Part shown: piece by piece, positions 24,626 to 32,683 of the stretch | Layout of the letters: each line of letters starts with the position of its first letter | How positions within the stretch are numbered: the first letter of the stretch is position 1 | Source of the DNA: Solimonas sp. K1W22B-7 | GTDB taxonomy: Bacteria; Pseudomonadota; Gammaproteobacteria; Nevskiales; Nevskiaceae | DNA: 64,000 bases | Assembly (NCBI RefSeq): GCF_003428335.1 | Contig: NZ_CP031704.1 | Span: forward strand, 2,542,001-2,606,000 | Reading direction: 5' to 3' | Made by a program: the position numbers and the translations under genes | The notes under the pieces: model-generated | Database searches by the model: none | What the model saw: only the letters and a program-made list of their open reading frames with translations | What the model was told of the DNA's origin: nothing

Positions 24626-25555
24626 TCAGGGCGTCCTGCGGCGCGCCGGGGCCAGCTCTCCGAGCTGGTCCACGAGCCGCAGGACGCCGGCCAGGCCATC
24701 CGGGCGGGGCAGCAGGCTCACCGGCGTATCCCGCGCGATGCGCGCGGCGAGCGTGAAGTGGTCAGCCTGCCGCCCCAGTCCGGAGAACATCCTGCGGCGA
24801 TAGGTCTCCCGCAGCAGCAGGCGGATCTTGTCGGCACCCTGGAGCGGGGACAGTGCCGATACGCCCTCCGCTCCGGGCGTGATCGCGAAGATCGCACGGA
24901 CGGGCAGCGCCGGCAGGGGCCTGGCCTGCGGCAGCGCGATGTGCTGCTTGCCGAGGCGCACGGCCAGCGAGCGTAGCCCGCCCAGGGCCGGGCCCAGCCC
25001 GTTGAGGCTGTTGTCGCAAAGCTTGAGGACCCGGTAGCCCGGATGGACCATGGGACTGGTGTGCCCGACGGCGGCGATGGCGGAGAGATCGTCGCTGTAG
25101 ACGCTGAGGCCGCGCGCGTGACAGGCCGCGGCGAGCGTCGACTTGCCGGCTCCGGACGCGCCCATGAAGAGGACACACTCGCCGCCGAGGTCCACGGCGC
25201 TCGCGTGCAGCGGGAACAGCCCGTGCTGGTACACCAGCGCGCCCATGACATTGGACAGAATGCCGGCCCGCAGGTCCTCCGCGGACGCTCCGGGCTCGGG
25301 CGCCACCGTCACCTCGCGCCCGGCGCGCACCCAGAAGCGCGCCACGCCCGGAAAGTCCAGCAGGCATTCCCCTGGTGCGATGCGATGGCGGGTTCCGCAG
25401 GCGACCGCGTTCCCGATCGACGGCGGAACCGCGCCATAGCGGATGATCGCGTCCGCCGCGCCGGGCGCCCTCGGACTGGCCTCGGGGAATTCGATCTCGC
25501 TGGAGATATCCAGGCCGTGCGCGCGGTAGTGGAAGTCCAGGCCCTGGCCGGTCAT
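24626..25555 (-). CDS. HPr kinase-like protein 2
   Basis: 309 residues from ATG 25555, exactly as long as kinase 1 and with the same layout: an N-terminal FHYRAHGLDISSEIEFPEA, Walker A G-A-S-G-A-G-K-S-T (about 132-140) and S-D-D-L-S (about 153). The two kinases share the pattern of motifs but differ throughout, so they are old paralogues. Convergent with the tail-collar gene (6-bp gap) and divergent from the GNAT gene. Kinase 2 may act on another peptide, or serve the module formed with the tail-collar protein. Confidence 0.85.
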   Translation of the reverse strand: MTGQGLDFHYRAHGLDISSEIEFPEASPRAPGAADAIIRYGAVPPSIGNAVACGTRHRIAPGECLLDFPGVARFWVRAGREVTVAPEPGASAEDLRAGILSNVMGALVYQHGLFPLHASAVDLGGECVLFMGASGAGKSTLAAACHARGLSVYSDDLSAIAAVGHTSPMVHPGYRVLKLCDNSLNGLGPALGGLRSLAVRLGKQHIALPQARPLPALPVRAIFAITPGAEGVSALSPLQGADKIRLLLRETYRRRMFSGLGRQADHFTLAARIARDTPVSLLPRPDGLAGVLRLVDQLGELAPARRRTP

Positions 25556-25663
25556 GCCGGTTCCGCCAACGGGACGCTGCCGCAATGGCGCGGAGCACGC
25601 CCTTTTCGCCCGATGGAGACTTGGGCATAGTGCGGATTCAACGGCCAGACCTGTGTCTCGATC

Positions 25664-26173
25664 ATGTTCGGAACTGCCGATCTTCCCAATGGCATCCGCT
25701 TGCGGATGACGCGCGCGTCGGACAATACCACCGAACGCCGCATCCACGATGCCAACCGTCCGGAACTGCAGCTGCTGCAAGGAGGCGCGGACTATATCCA
25801 GTCGATCCTGGACATGCAGTTGCGGGCGCGGGATGCGGAGTACGCCCGTCGTTTCGCGAATGCGCTGTACTACATGATCGAGAAGTCCGGCGACACGATC
25901 GGGCGCCTGGTGCTGGACTTCGGCGCCGACGGCATCCGGATCGTGGACCTCGCGGTGCTGCCCGCGTTTCACCGCCAGGGGATCGGCACCACGGTGATCG
26001 GCGCCATGCAGCGTGTCGCGGCGACCTTGCCGGCGCCCGTGATCCTCAGCGTGAGGCTCGACAATACCGACGCCATCCGGCTCTACGTGTCGATGGGGTT
26101 CGTGGCCGATGGCCCCACCGAAGCGTCCAGGCTGCACTTCCAGATGCGCTGGTCGCCCCCGCCGCCCGCCTAG
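25664..26173 (+). CDS. GNAT-family acetyltransferase
   Basis: 169 residues. The acetyl-CoA-binding motif is A-F-H-R-Q-G-I-G-T-T-V-I (about 105-116), preceded by the I-V-D-L-A-V-L-P strand and followed by N-T-D-A-I-R-L-Y-V-S-M-G-F, the classic C-terminal GNAT signature. The target could be a peptide amine or an unrelated small molecule. The gene diverges from kinase 2 with a 108-bp gap that holds no obvious repeat. Nothing else decides its substrate. Confidence 0.85.
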   Translation: MFGTADLPNGIRLRMTRASDNTTERRIHDANRPELQLLQGGADYIQSILDMQLRARDAEYARRFANALYYMIEKSGDTIGRLVLDFGADGIRIVDLAVLPAFHRQGIGTTVIGAMQRVAATLPAPVILSVRLDNTDAIRLYVSMGFVADGPTEASRLHFQMRWSPPPPA

Positions 26174-26205
26174 TGTCTTGTTCGAGATATTCGCTGAACA
26201 AGTTT

Positions 26206-26336
26206 CCCTCTCCCGCTTGCGGGAGAGGGGTTGGGGGAGAGGGTTTCTGTAGATCCATCTTGGACTAACCACAGTGAAGATTTACAGAAACCCTCTCCCG
26301 CCCTCCGGGCACCCTCTCCCGCAAGCGGGAGAGGGG
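26206..26336. repeat. Paired REP-like palindromes (BIME-like element) rich in CTCTCCC
   Basis: CCCTCTCCCGC at 26206 pairs with GCGGGAGAGGGG to form a hairpin ending at 26230. A second hairpin, CCCTCTCCCGCAAGCGGGAG, lies near 26311-26336. Between them a long inverted repeat joins GGGAGAGGGTTTCTGTAGAT (26235) to ATTTACAGAAACCCTCTCCC (26280). The element fills most of the gap between the GNAT and DUF6916-like genes, which converge. It is dispersed repeat DNA, possibly also a two-way transcription stop. Confidence 0.8.
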
Positions 26337-26394
26337 ACTGCCACTTGGTTCAACGGCCTTCCGGGACACCACACCAGGGTCTGTCGAAGGCCGG

Positions 26395-26679
26395 TCAGCC
26401 GAAGACGATCTGATAGCGCATCAGCCCCGAGGCCGGCGGTGGTCCGATGGGCACGACGAACAGGATCTCGGGGGTTAGCGCGGGATGGTGCAGCCAGTAG
26501 GTGCCTTGTGGCCAGTGCGGCTGAACGTCGGTTTCGAAGATAAGACTGAAGCCTCCCGGGGGCCCGCCCGCGCAGGCGCGCTGGCATTCGGCCAGCTGGA
26601 GGGGCAGCCGGTAGCCTTCCGCCGATTCCAGTTCGAACGGCTGGGACAGCAGTGAATCGAAGGTCTCGAAAGTCATCAT
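26395..26679 (-). CDS. DUF6916-like small protein
   Basis: 94 residues. MMTFETFDSLLSQPFELES followed by L-I-F-E-T-D-V-Q-P-H-W-P-Q-G-T-Y-W-L-H-H-P and a hydrophobic E-I-L-F-V-V-P-I strand match my memory of DUF6916, short beta-rich proteins often found beside tail-collar proteins. No catalytic motif is visible. Here it is the fourth member of the tail-collar/kinase/GNAT group. Family naming is from memory. Confidence 0.6.
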   Translation of the reverse strand: MMTFETFDSLLSQPFELESAEGYRLPLQLAECQRACAGGPPGGFSLIFETDVQPHWPQGTYWLHHPALTPEILFVVPIGPPPASGLMRYQIVFG

Positions 26680-26890
26680 GGGGGACTGCTTCCGTCGCAG
26701 CGATCACGGTAGTGTTGAGATGCTACCGCAAGTCCTCGACGGGAGGCGCAGGCATGGCCTGCCCGGGCCACACGGCAGCCAGGTATTGTCGGACCCTGGG
26801 GCAGTTGTGCGACGCTTGAGACATCTGGATTCGCAGGGAAACCCGGCACATGTCTGAGAACCGCGCCGCATGGGTTCAGCGGGAGCAACG

Positions 26891-28777
26891 ATGTTCGCCG
26901 GACTGATGTGCCCCGGAACCGGGACCAGTCCGCTGCAGTTTGCGGAGCCCGGACGCCTGGGCGCGGCGCTCGCGCCCTATCACCGGCCCGACCGCGAGGG
27001 CCTGTGGTGCGAGGGGCCCGCCTTGCTGCTGGCGCAGCGGGTATTCAACGCGGCGGCCTCGCGCGATGAAGTCCTGCCGCTGCGCTGTGCCGAATCCGGC
27101 GCCGTGGTGGCCTTCTGGGGGCGCCTGGACAATCGCGGCGAGCTGGCGCAGGCCCTGGGGCTTCAGCCTGCGCAGCTCGGCCCCATGCTCGACAGCGCGC
27201 TGGTCCTCCAGGCCTGGCGCCGCTGGGGCGACGCCCTGCCGGAGCATCTGGCCGGCGATTTCGCGATCGCGGTGGTCGATCCGCGGCGCCGTCGCCTGCT
27301 CCTCGTGCGCGACGCGATGGGCATCAAGCCCTTGTACTACCGCGATGATGCCGGCGCCCTGGCCTTCGCGACCTCGGCCGCGGCCTTGAAGACGCTGCGC
27401 GGCATGGCGCTGACGCCCGATCGGCGCTGGATGGCCGAGTATGTGCTCTGGCTGTCGCCGTCCGAGGAGCGCACCGGCTACCGCGAGATCAGGAAACTGC
27501 CGCCCGGGCACCTGATGATCCTGGAGGCAGGCGCCAGGCCCCTGTTGCGGCGCTGGCACCACTGGCGCGACGACAGCCCGGACGCGGTCATCCGCGATTC
27601 CCGCTGGGTCGATGCCTATCGCGCGCGGCTGGAGGAGGCGATCCGCTGTCGCATGCCCAGCGAATATCCGCTGGGCACGGAGAACAGCGGCGGCATCGAT
27701 TCCGCGACGGTCACCAGCTACCTCGCGCGTTTCCTGGACGATCCCGGCGATCGCCTGCACGGCTTCGCCTTGCTGCTCTACGAAGAGGAGCAGGCCTTCA
27801 TCCTGGAAACCAGCCAGGCTGCGGGAATCCGCCACAACTACGTGGCCACCTCCCGCAACGAGAGCGAGGAGCAGCGCGAAGCCCTGCGGCTGCGCACGCT
27901 GCGGGTCATCGGCTATCCCGAGGAGAACGCCAACGGCAGCGGCCATACCCCGTTCTACCGCGAGGCGCAGGCGCGCGGCATCCGTACCCTGTACTCGGGC
28001 TTCGGCGGCGATGAGGTGGTCTCCAATCCGGCGGCACATGTGCGGCTGGAGATGCTGGATGCCGGCCGCTACGAAACCCTGCAGGACATGCTGCCAGGCA
28101 ATGCCCTGACCCGCCGCCTGCGCGTCGCCAGGATGCTGCTCAAGCGACGCGGCAAGCCCAGCCACGACCCGGTTTCCTGGCGGGCCCGCAACCTGCGGTG
28201 GTCGCAGCAGCCCCTGCGCCGGGAGGTGGTGGAGGAATTCGGCCTGCGCGATGCCTGGTTCGCCACCGCCGTTCATGATGCGCCCTACCGGCGCACCAAC
28301 GACTTCATCCTGCAGTACCTGCTGCGGCAGCCCTACATCGGGCAGCGCTTCGAAAGCTGCACGCTGTCGGCAGCGAGCTGGGGCATCGAATACCGCTGGC
28401 CCTTGTGGGATGCGCGCCTGGTGCAGCAGTACCTGTCGACGCCCAGCATCGAGAAACGCGGGCCGCGGCAGATGGGGCGCTATCTGCACCGGCGCGCCAT
28501 CGACGGCGTGGTGCCGGAGCGGGTGGCGTGGAAGCCCTCCAAGGACATGGGCCGCTTCATCCAGTGGCCGGATGGGCCCGCGCTGTCCGGCAGCCAGATC
28601 CGGGCGCTGGCGGGGAACCTGCACCCGGCGGTCGCCGAACTGGTCGATCCGTCCTGCCTGCTGCGCTGGGTGGATGGGCAGCCTAGCGGCAACCTGGCTC
28701 CCGCGGCAGGTTTCGCCGTACGCCGCTACCTGGGGACGCTGCTCTGGCTGAATGCCTGGCTCGTGCAGGCGCCTTGA
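26891..28777 (+). CDS. Lasso-type macrolactam cyclase (asparagine-synthetase homologue, lasso C)
   Basis: 628 residues from ATG 26891, chosen because GGGAGC lies just upstream and the protein then starts M-F-A-G-L-M-C, the usual beginning of lasso cyclases. Position 2 is Phe, so the glutaminase Cys nucleophile is missing, as in known lasso cyclases. The N-terminal domain keeps L-L-V-R-D-A-M-G-I-K-P-L-Y-Y. The ATP-pyrophosphatase motif S-G-G-I-D-S-A-T-V (about 262-270) and G-F-G-G-D-E-V-V (about 370-377) indicate an active adenylating domain. It would activate a side-chain carboxylate and close the ring. It is coupled to the ATP-grasp gene (TTGA). Confidence 0.88.
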   Translation: MFAGLMCPGTGTSPLQFAEPGRLGAALAPYHRPDREGLWCEGPALLLAQRVFNAAASRDEVLPLRCAESGAVVAFWGRLDNRGELAQALGLQPAQLGPMLDSALVLQAWRRWGDALPEHLAGDFAIAVVDPRRRRLLLVRDAMGIKPLYYRDDAGALAFATSAAALKTLRGMALTPDRRWMAEYVLWLSPSEERTGYREIRKLPPGHLMILEAGARPLLRRWHHWRDDSPDAVIRDSRWVDAYRARLEEAIRCRMPSEYPLGTENSGGIDSATVTSYLARFLDDPGDRLHGFALLLYEEEQAFILETSQAAGIRHNYVATSRNESEEQREALRLRTLRVIGYPEENANGSGHTPFYREAQARGIRTLYSGFGGDEVVSNPAAHVRLEMLDAGRYETLQDMLPGNALTRRLRVARMLLKRRGKPSHDPVSWRARNLRWSQQPLRREVVEEFGLRDAWFATAVHDAPYRRTNDFILQYLLRQPYIGQRFESCTLSAASWGIEYRWPLWDARLVQQYLSTPSIEKRGPRQMGRYLHRRAIDGVVPERVAWKPSKDMGRFIQWPDGPALSGSQIRALAGNLHPAVAELVDPSCLLRWVDGQPSGNLAPAAGFAVRRYLGTLLWLNAWLVQAP

Positions 28778-30015
28778 GCACCGGGCCGCAGCGCTGGGCG
28801 ATGCTCCTGCGCAGGTATGGGCGCAAGCCTGGCCCGCATGGCTTGCTGGGGCCCGGGGTGCTGTTGCACGGGTTCGGCGCGCGGGGGCGCTTGCACCTGC
28901 GGCTCTGGTGGCGATCCGGGCCGCGGCTGCCCCGGCTGCTGTGGTTGCTGGGAGAAAGCTGGTTGTGGCTGCGCTGGTCGGGCCTCCACGCCTGGCGCCA
29001 GAGCTACCAGGCCGCAGGCTCGCTGTCCCGCGAGGCGGGCGGCGCGGGAGCCGGGCCCTTGCCGCGCGAGTTCTTCCGCTTGCTGCGGCTGGCGCTCTGG
29101 TGGGGCATCCCGCCCTTCGAGGCCCGGCGCCTGGGCGTTCACCACCGCCCCGGCACGGCGCTGGACTACGTCTACGATCTGGAGGCGGGCGCCTGGAGCC
29201 GCCTCTGCAGCCCGGGGCCCGAGGCGGAGCGCTCCCGCAGGCTGCTGGCCGACAAGATCCGCTGCGCCGAAGTCTTGCGGGCCGAAGGAATCCCGACCGT
29301 CGAAACACTGCACTGCCTGCCGCGGCATGACGGCGCGGCACTGGATCCCTGCCTGGGCCGCGGCCAGCAGGCCTGGTTCTGCAAGGCCCGGGCGGGACAT
29401 GCCGGGCTGGGTGCGTTCGCGGTGTGGCGCGAAGGCGACAGCCTGCGCGGAAAAGGCTTCGACGGGCGACCCCTGGTGGATGCCGCGGCCGTGGCACAGG
29501 CCTGGCAGGCGCTTCTCGAACGCGGCGACGCGCTGGTCCAGCCCGCCCTGCGCAACCACCGCGGGCTGGGGGCGCTGTGCGACAGCGAAGAGGCCATCAC
29601 CCTGCGGCTGTTCACGCGCGGCGGGGGCGGACCCGCGTGGTTCGCGATGCTGGAGATCCCCGCGCCGGAGCCGCCGGGCGGCAAGGCAGGGCACAGCTAC
29701 GTGATCCTGCCGCTGGACGAGCAGGGATGCCCGCAACCGCGCCGTCCGGAGGACCTGCCGCCGGCGGCCCGCGCGGCGCAGACCGAGGTCTGTGCGCGTC
29801 TGCCGCAGGGATTCCGGGTGCCTCACTGGGAGGAGGTACTGGATCAGAGCAGGCATGCGCAGTCCCTGGTCCCCGGTCTCTGGGCGGCGGCCTGGGACTG
29901 GGTGATCACGCCGGAGGGCCCGGTCCTGCTGGAGGGCAACGCCGGCTTCGGCTTGTCGATGCTGCAGGCAGTCCGTGGCGGGCTGCTGGCGACCGGCGGT
30001 GGCATCGGGCGGTGA
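28774..30015 (+). CDS. ATP-grasp protein (sugar-transfer-associated type)
   Basis: 413 residues if the TTG overlapping the cyclase stop is used; ATG 28801 is the alternative, giving 404 residues. The N-terminal 70 residues are rich in Leu, Arg and Trp and may touch the membrane. From about 150 on there is an ATP-grasp fold: L-A-D-K-I-R-C-A-E-V-L-R-A-E-G-I-P, then A-L-V-Q-P-A-L-R-N-H and W-V-I-T-P-E-G-P-V-L-L-E-G-N-A-G-F-G with the metal-binding E-x-N (E388, N390). It resembles the 'ATPgrasp_ST' family linked with surface-sugar loci. Its role in the RiPP pathway is inferred. Confidence 0.7.
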   Translation: MSTGPQRWAMLLRRYGRKPGPHGLLGPGVLLHGFGARGRLHLRLWWRSGPRLPRLLWLLGESWLWLRWSGLHAWRQSYQAAGSLSREAGGAGAGPLPREFFRLLRLALWWGIPPFEARRLGVHHRPGTALDYVYDLEAGAWSRLCSPGPEAERSRRLLADKIRCAEVLRAEGIPTVETLHCLPRHDGAALDPCLGRGQQAWFCKARAGHAGLGAFAVWREGDSLRGKGFDGRPLVDAAAVAQAWQALLERGDALVQPALRNHRGLGALCDSEEAITLRLFTRGGGGPAWFAMLEIPAPEPPGGKAGHSYVILPLDEQGCPQPRRPEDLPPAARAAQTEVCARLPQGFRVPHWEEVLDQSRHAQSLVPGLWAAAWDWVITPEGPVLLEGNAGFGLSMLQAVRGGLLATGGGIGR

Positions 30016-30049
30016 GTGCCGCCGGCACCGCCCTGCGTAGCGCTGCCGC

Positions 30050-30577
30050 TCAGCGGGCCCCGGCGTAGTAGAACGTGCCCACCACGGTGAACTGCCTGAA
30101 GCTCGCGCCACCCGTGACCTTGACCGGGCCGGCGCTGATCCAGGCGTGGGCATTCATCTCGCTGCCGTCCGTGCCGTGGCGCAATCCGAAGTGCAGGGTG
30201 TAGGGTACGCGATAGAGCCGCAGCATCGCAGTGGCGGCAAGGGCTTGGGGAAAGCAGTTGGCGGTCCAGGGCGCGTAGCGCGCGGCCAGGCGCACCGAGC
30301 GGCCGATCTGGTCCGCGCGCCGGCTCTGCCGCGGCGTCAGCAGCGGAATCCAGGGGCAGGGACCCTGCTGGCGTCCCACCACGGGGGCCATCCTGCGGAA
30401 CGGCACCAGCAGGACCGCCGCCCGGCCGGCTCCGAGCAATAGCAGCACAGGGAAGAACCAGCCGAGCTCGAAGGCGGACCGGGAAGCTGCGTTACGGAGT
30501 CGTCGGCGCAGCCGCTGCCATCGCCCGGCGATCGCGGAGTCCGGGGTGGGGCTGGAAGTTTCGGCTGGCGGCGGCAT
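30050..30577 (-). CDS. Transglutaminase-like leader peptidase (lasso B2 protein)
   Basis: 175 residues. The catalytic Cys is in W-T-A-N-C-F-P-Q-A-L-A-A (about 107-118) and the catalytic His in M-N-A-H-A-W-I-S-A-G (about 143-152), the expected arrangement in lasso B2 proteases. One hydrophobic segment (about 39-60) precedes the catalytic core. With the PqqD-like protein it would remove the leader just before ring closure. It converges on the ATP-grasp gene with a 34-bp gap, so B2 is not co-transcribed with the cyclase. Confidence 0.85.
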   Translation of the reverse strand: MPPPAETSSPTPDSAIAGRWQRLRRRLRNAASRSAFELGWFFPVLLLLGAGRAAVLLVPFRRMAPVVGRQQGPCPWIPLLTPRQSRRADQIGRSVRLAARYAPWTANCFPQALAATAMLRLYRVPYTLHFGLRHGTDGSEMNAHAWISAGPVKVTGGASFRQFTVVGTFYYAGAR

Positions 30578-30674
30578 GCGTTCGGTTCACAGGACACGAT
30601 ATTCGGCGTTTGGCCGCAAGTACAGCCTTCCGCAAGGCCGGATTCCGGGCACCGTGCTCTTGCGGGGCACCACC

Positions 30675-31835
30675 TCAGCCCCGGAATTCGCGCCGTAGTG
30701 CCGCGGTGAGCCGCAGCAGCGGTGCCAGCCAGGGCCTGCGGGCGACCCGGGAGTAGGCTGCTTCGCCGATCTCCGGCGACACGCGCGTGGCGACCCAGCT
30801 CAGGTACTCGAAGCGTGCCGGGCCATCGCGCAGGGCCGCCCAGGCTGCAGCGTGCAGCAGGGCGCCCTCAGCGAGGGTTCGCCCCATGCCAGGGCCGCCG
30901 CGCAGCAGCTCGCTGCGCTCGCTGGCGGCGGCACGGCCCGTCAGGGCATCCGACAGCGAGCACCGCCAACCTGGCAGCCGCAGCTGCGCCGCCATGCTGC
31001 GCAGCACCTGGCGGGTGTAGGGATCCTGCGCCGCGATGACGCGCGGCTCCCAGGGCGAGGCGCCGGCGGCGCCGACGATCTCCAGCAGGTCATAGCCCCA
31101 TTTCCAGCGTGCGCAGCGGGAGCGGCAGGCGTGGCTGGCCAGGGAGTGTTGCTGCAGGGCCGGCGACAGCTGGCGCAGGCCCTGCAGTGGCCCTTCGGCG
31201 ATGACGCCGAGCCGCGGCAGCAGCTGCGCCAGCGGCGGCAGCGAGGTGCGGCGCAGGGGGTCGGTGCGCCAATGCAGCTCCAGGTAGCTGCCGCGCTCGT
31301 CGCGGAAATTGACGTGGTGCACCGTGCGCATGCGCTCGCGCCAGTGCAGGGCGTTGGGTGGCAGCGGCAGCGTCGGTCGGTAGCCCAGCCCCTGGAGCAC
31401 TTCCACCGCCTGCGGCAGCGCGGCAGGATCGACCAGCAGGTCGATGTCGCCGCTGTGGCGTACGCCGATGGCACCGTAGAGCTGCCAGGACAGCGCCTGG
31501 CCCTTGAGCGGCAGGCAGGGGATGCCCGCCCGTTCCAGCGCCTGGCTCGCCGCGAGACAGGCGGCGGTCTGCGACAGCGATGCGACAGCGCCGCGACGCT
31601 GCGCCTGGACCACCTCGTTCGCCAGTTGCGGCGGCAGCTGCTGCAATTGCTCGCGATGCCGCAGCGCCAGCACGCTGGCCACGCCGTGCAGCCGCAACTG
31701 CGCCGCGAACGCTGCCGAATCCACCAAGGCAACATCGGTTGCCGCGACCTGCTCGCCGGTCCAGCGGGAACGCAGCAGCAGCGCCAGCAGTTCCTCGGCG
31801 GAGCCAAGACTTTCGGGAGGAATCCTGGCCTTCAT
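30675..31835 (-). CDS. Nucleotidyltransferase family protein of RiPP-cluster type
   Basis: 386 residues from ATG 31835, which overlaps the glycosyltransferase stop (ATGA). The G-I-P-C-L-P-L-K-G-Q-A-L-S segment and the G-D-I-D-L-L-V-D motif (about 132-139), with its two metal-binding Asp residues, match the 'NTP_transf_5' family. That family occurs repeatedly beside HPr-kinase-like and lasso genes; in pseudomycoidin the homologue is linked to sugar addition on the phosphorylated peptide. Here it neighbours a glycosyltransferase, which fits such a role. Confidence 0.8.
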   Translation of the reverse strand: MKARIPPESLGSAEELLALLLRSRWTGEQVAATDVALVDSAAFAAQLRLHGVASVLALRHREQLQQLPPQLANEVVQAQRRGAVASLSQTAACLAASQALERAGIPCLPLKGQALSWQLYGAIGVRHSGDIDLLVDPAALPQAVEVLQGLGYRPTLPLPPNALHWRERMRTVHHVNFRDERGSYLELHWRTDPLRRTSLPPLAQLLPRLGVIAEGPLQGLRQLSPALQQHSLASHACRSRCARWKWGYDLLEIVGAAGASPWEPRVIAAQDPYTRQVLRSMAAQLRLPGWRCSLSDALTGRAAASERSELLRGGPGMGRTLAEGALLHAAAWAALRDGPARFEYLSWVATRVSPEIGEAAYSRVARRPWLAPLLRLTAALRREFRG

Positions 31836-32683
31836 TTCTCGATCGGCACGCCGGGATAGAGCTGCTGCAGCAATTCGCGGTCGGCCTGGTAGTCCTGGCG
31901 ATATCGCATGTAGTGGCGGTCGAACAGCGACTTGACGTGCAGGCAGCGCAGCGAGGGATCGAGCACGCTGCACAGCAGACCGTCGGCGCGGGTGAAGAAG
32001 TCGATGTGGTCGAGCCGCTTGAGCCGGGCGTCCCAGCCGACCTGCGCCAAGCGCGCGGTGCGCGCGATGAAGAAATTGGGCACCTTGCGCCGCCGCTCCA
32101 GACCGCCGATGCGTTCCGCCGCCGGCGCCGCGTCGGGCTTGTAGATCGACATCCGGCTGGAATCGTTCCACTCCATCATCGGCAGCGTGATGACGATCCC
32201 GCCAAGGATGTCGATGCACTCCTCCGCGACCAGCCGGCGCAGCGAGGCCAGCAGGTCGGTGCCGCGATAGAAGACGAAGTCGTCATCGAGGATCATCGTG
32301 TACGGCGTCCGCACCCGCGCCAGGCCGGCGTTGCGCCCGGCGGACACGCCGCTGTCGAAGGGCAGCGTCAGGTACTCCACGCTCTCGACCGGCTCGGAGT
32401 GGCGGCTGTCGTCGGCCACGACGATGCGGATGCGCGGGTAGTGCCGGCGGATGCTGCGCAGCAGGCGCAGCAGCAGCGGGCGACGCTCGAAGGTCTTGAC
32501 CACCAGAGTCAGCTGGTCCAGCAGGGCATCGTCGCCGCAGGGCGCCGGGCGCAGGACATCCGTCGCGCGTACCAGCCTCATCTGCGCGGCGACCAGACCG
32601 TGGTACAGCGGCGCGAAGACCGGGTTCAGCAGGGGATGCGCGGCCAGGAAGCGCCCCGGCCGCTTGATCAGGCGTTCACGCAT
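31832..32683 (-). CDS. Family 2 glycosyltransferase of the RiPP locus
   Basis: 283 residues from ATG 32683 (MRERLIKRPG), which overlaps the ABC transporter gene by 8 bp. The Rossmann start is L-T-L-V-V-K-T-F-E-R-R-P (about 59-70). V-V-A-D-D-S-R (about 88-94) and M-I-L-D-D-D-F-V-F-Y (about 131-140) hold the nucleotide-sugar and metal-binding acids, and W-D-A-R-L-K-R-L-D-H-I-D-F-F is the acceptor-region helix. It shares an apparent operon with the exporter and the nucleotidyltransferase, so it probably glycosylates the peptide product. Confidence 0.85.
   Translation of the reverse strand: MRERLIKRPGRFLAAHPLLNPVFAPLYHGLVAAQMRLVRATDVLRPAPCGDDALLDQLTLVVKTFERRPLLLRLLRSIRRHYPRIRIVVADDSRHSEPVESVEYLTLPFDSGVSAGRNAGLARVRTPYTMILDDDFVFYRGTDLLASLRRLVAEECIDILGGIVITLPMMEWNDSSRMSIYKPDAAPAAERIGGLERRRKVPNFFIARTARLAQVGWDARLKRLDHIDFFTRADGLLCSVLDPSLRCLHVKSLFDRHYMRYRQDYQADRELLQQLYPGVPIEK

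Noticed and set aside
26876-29497. 873-codon minus-strand open frame opposite the cyclase and ATP-grasp genes
   Set aside because: The cyclase on the plus strand has clear motifs; the antisense frame is rich in Arg/Pro/Ala and has no recognisable domain.
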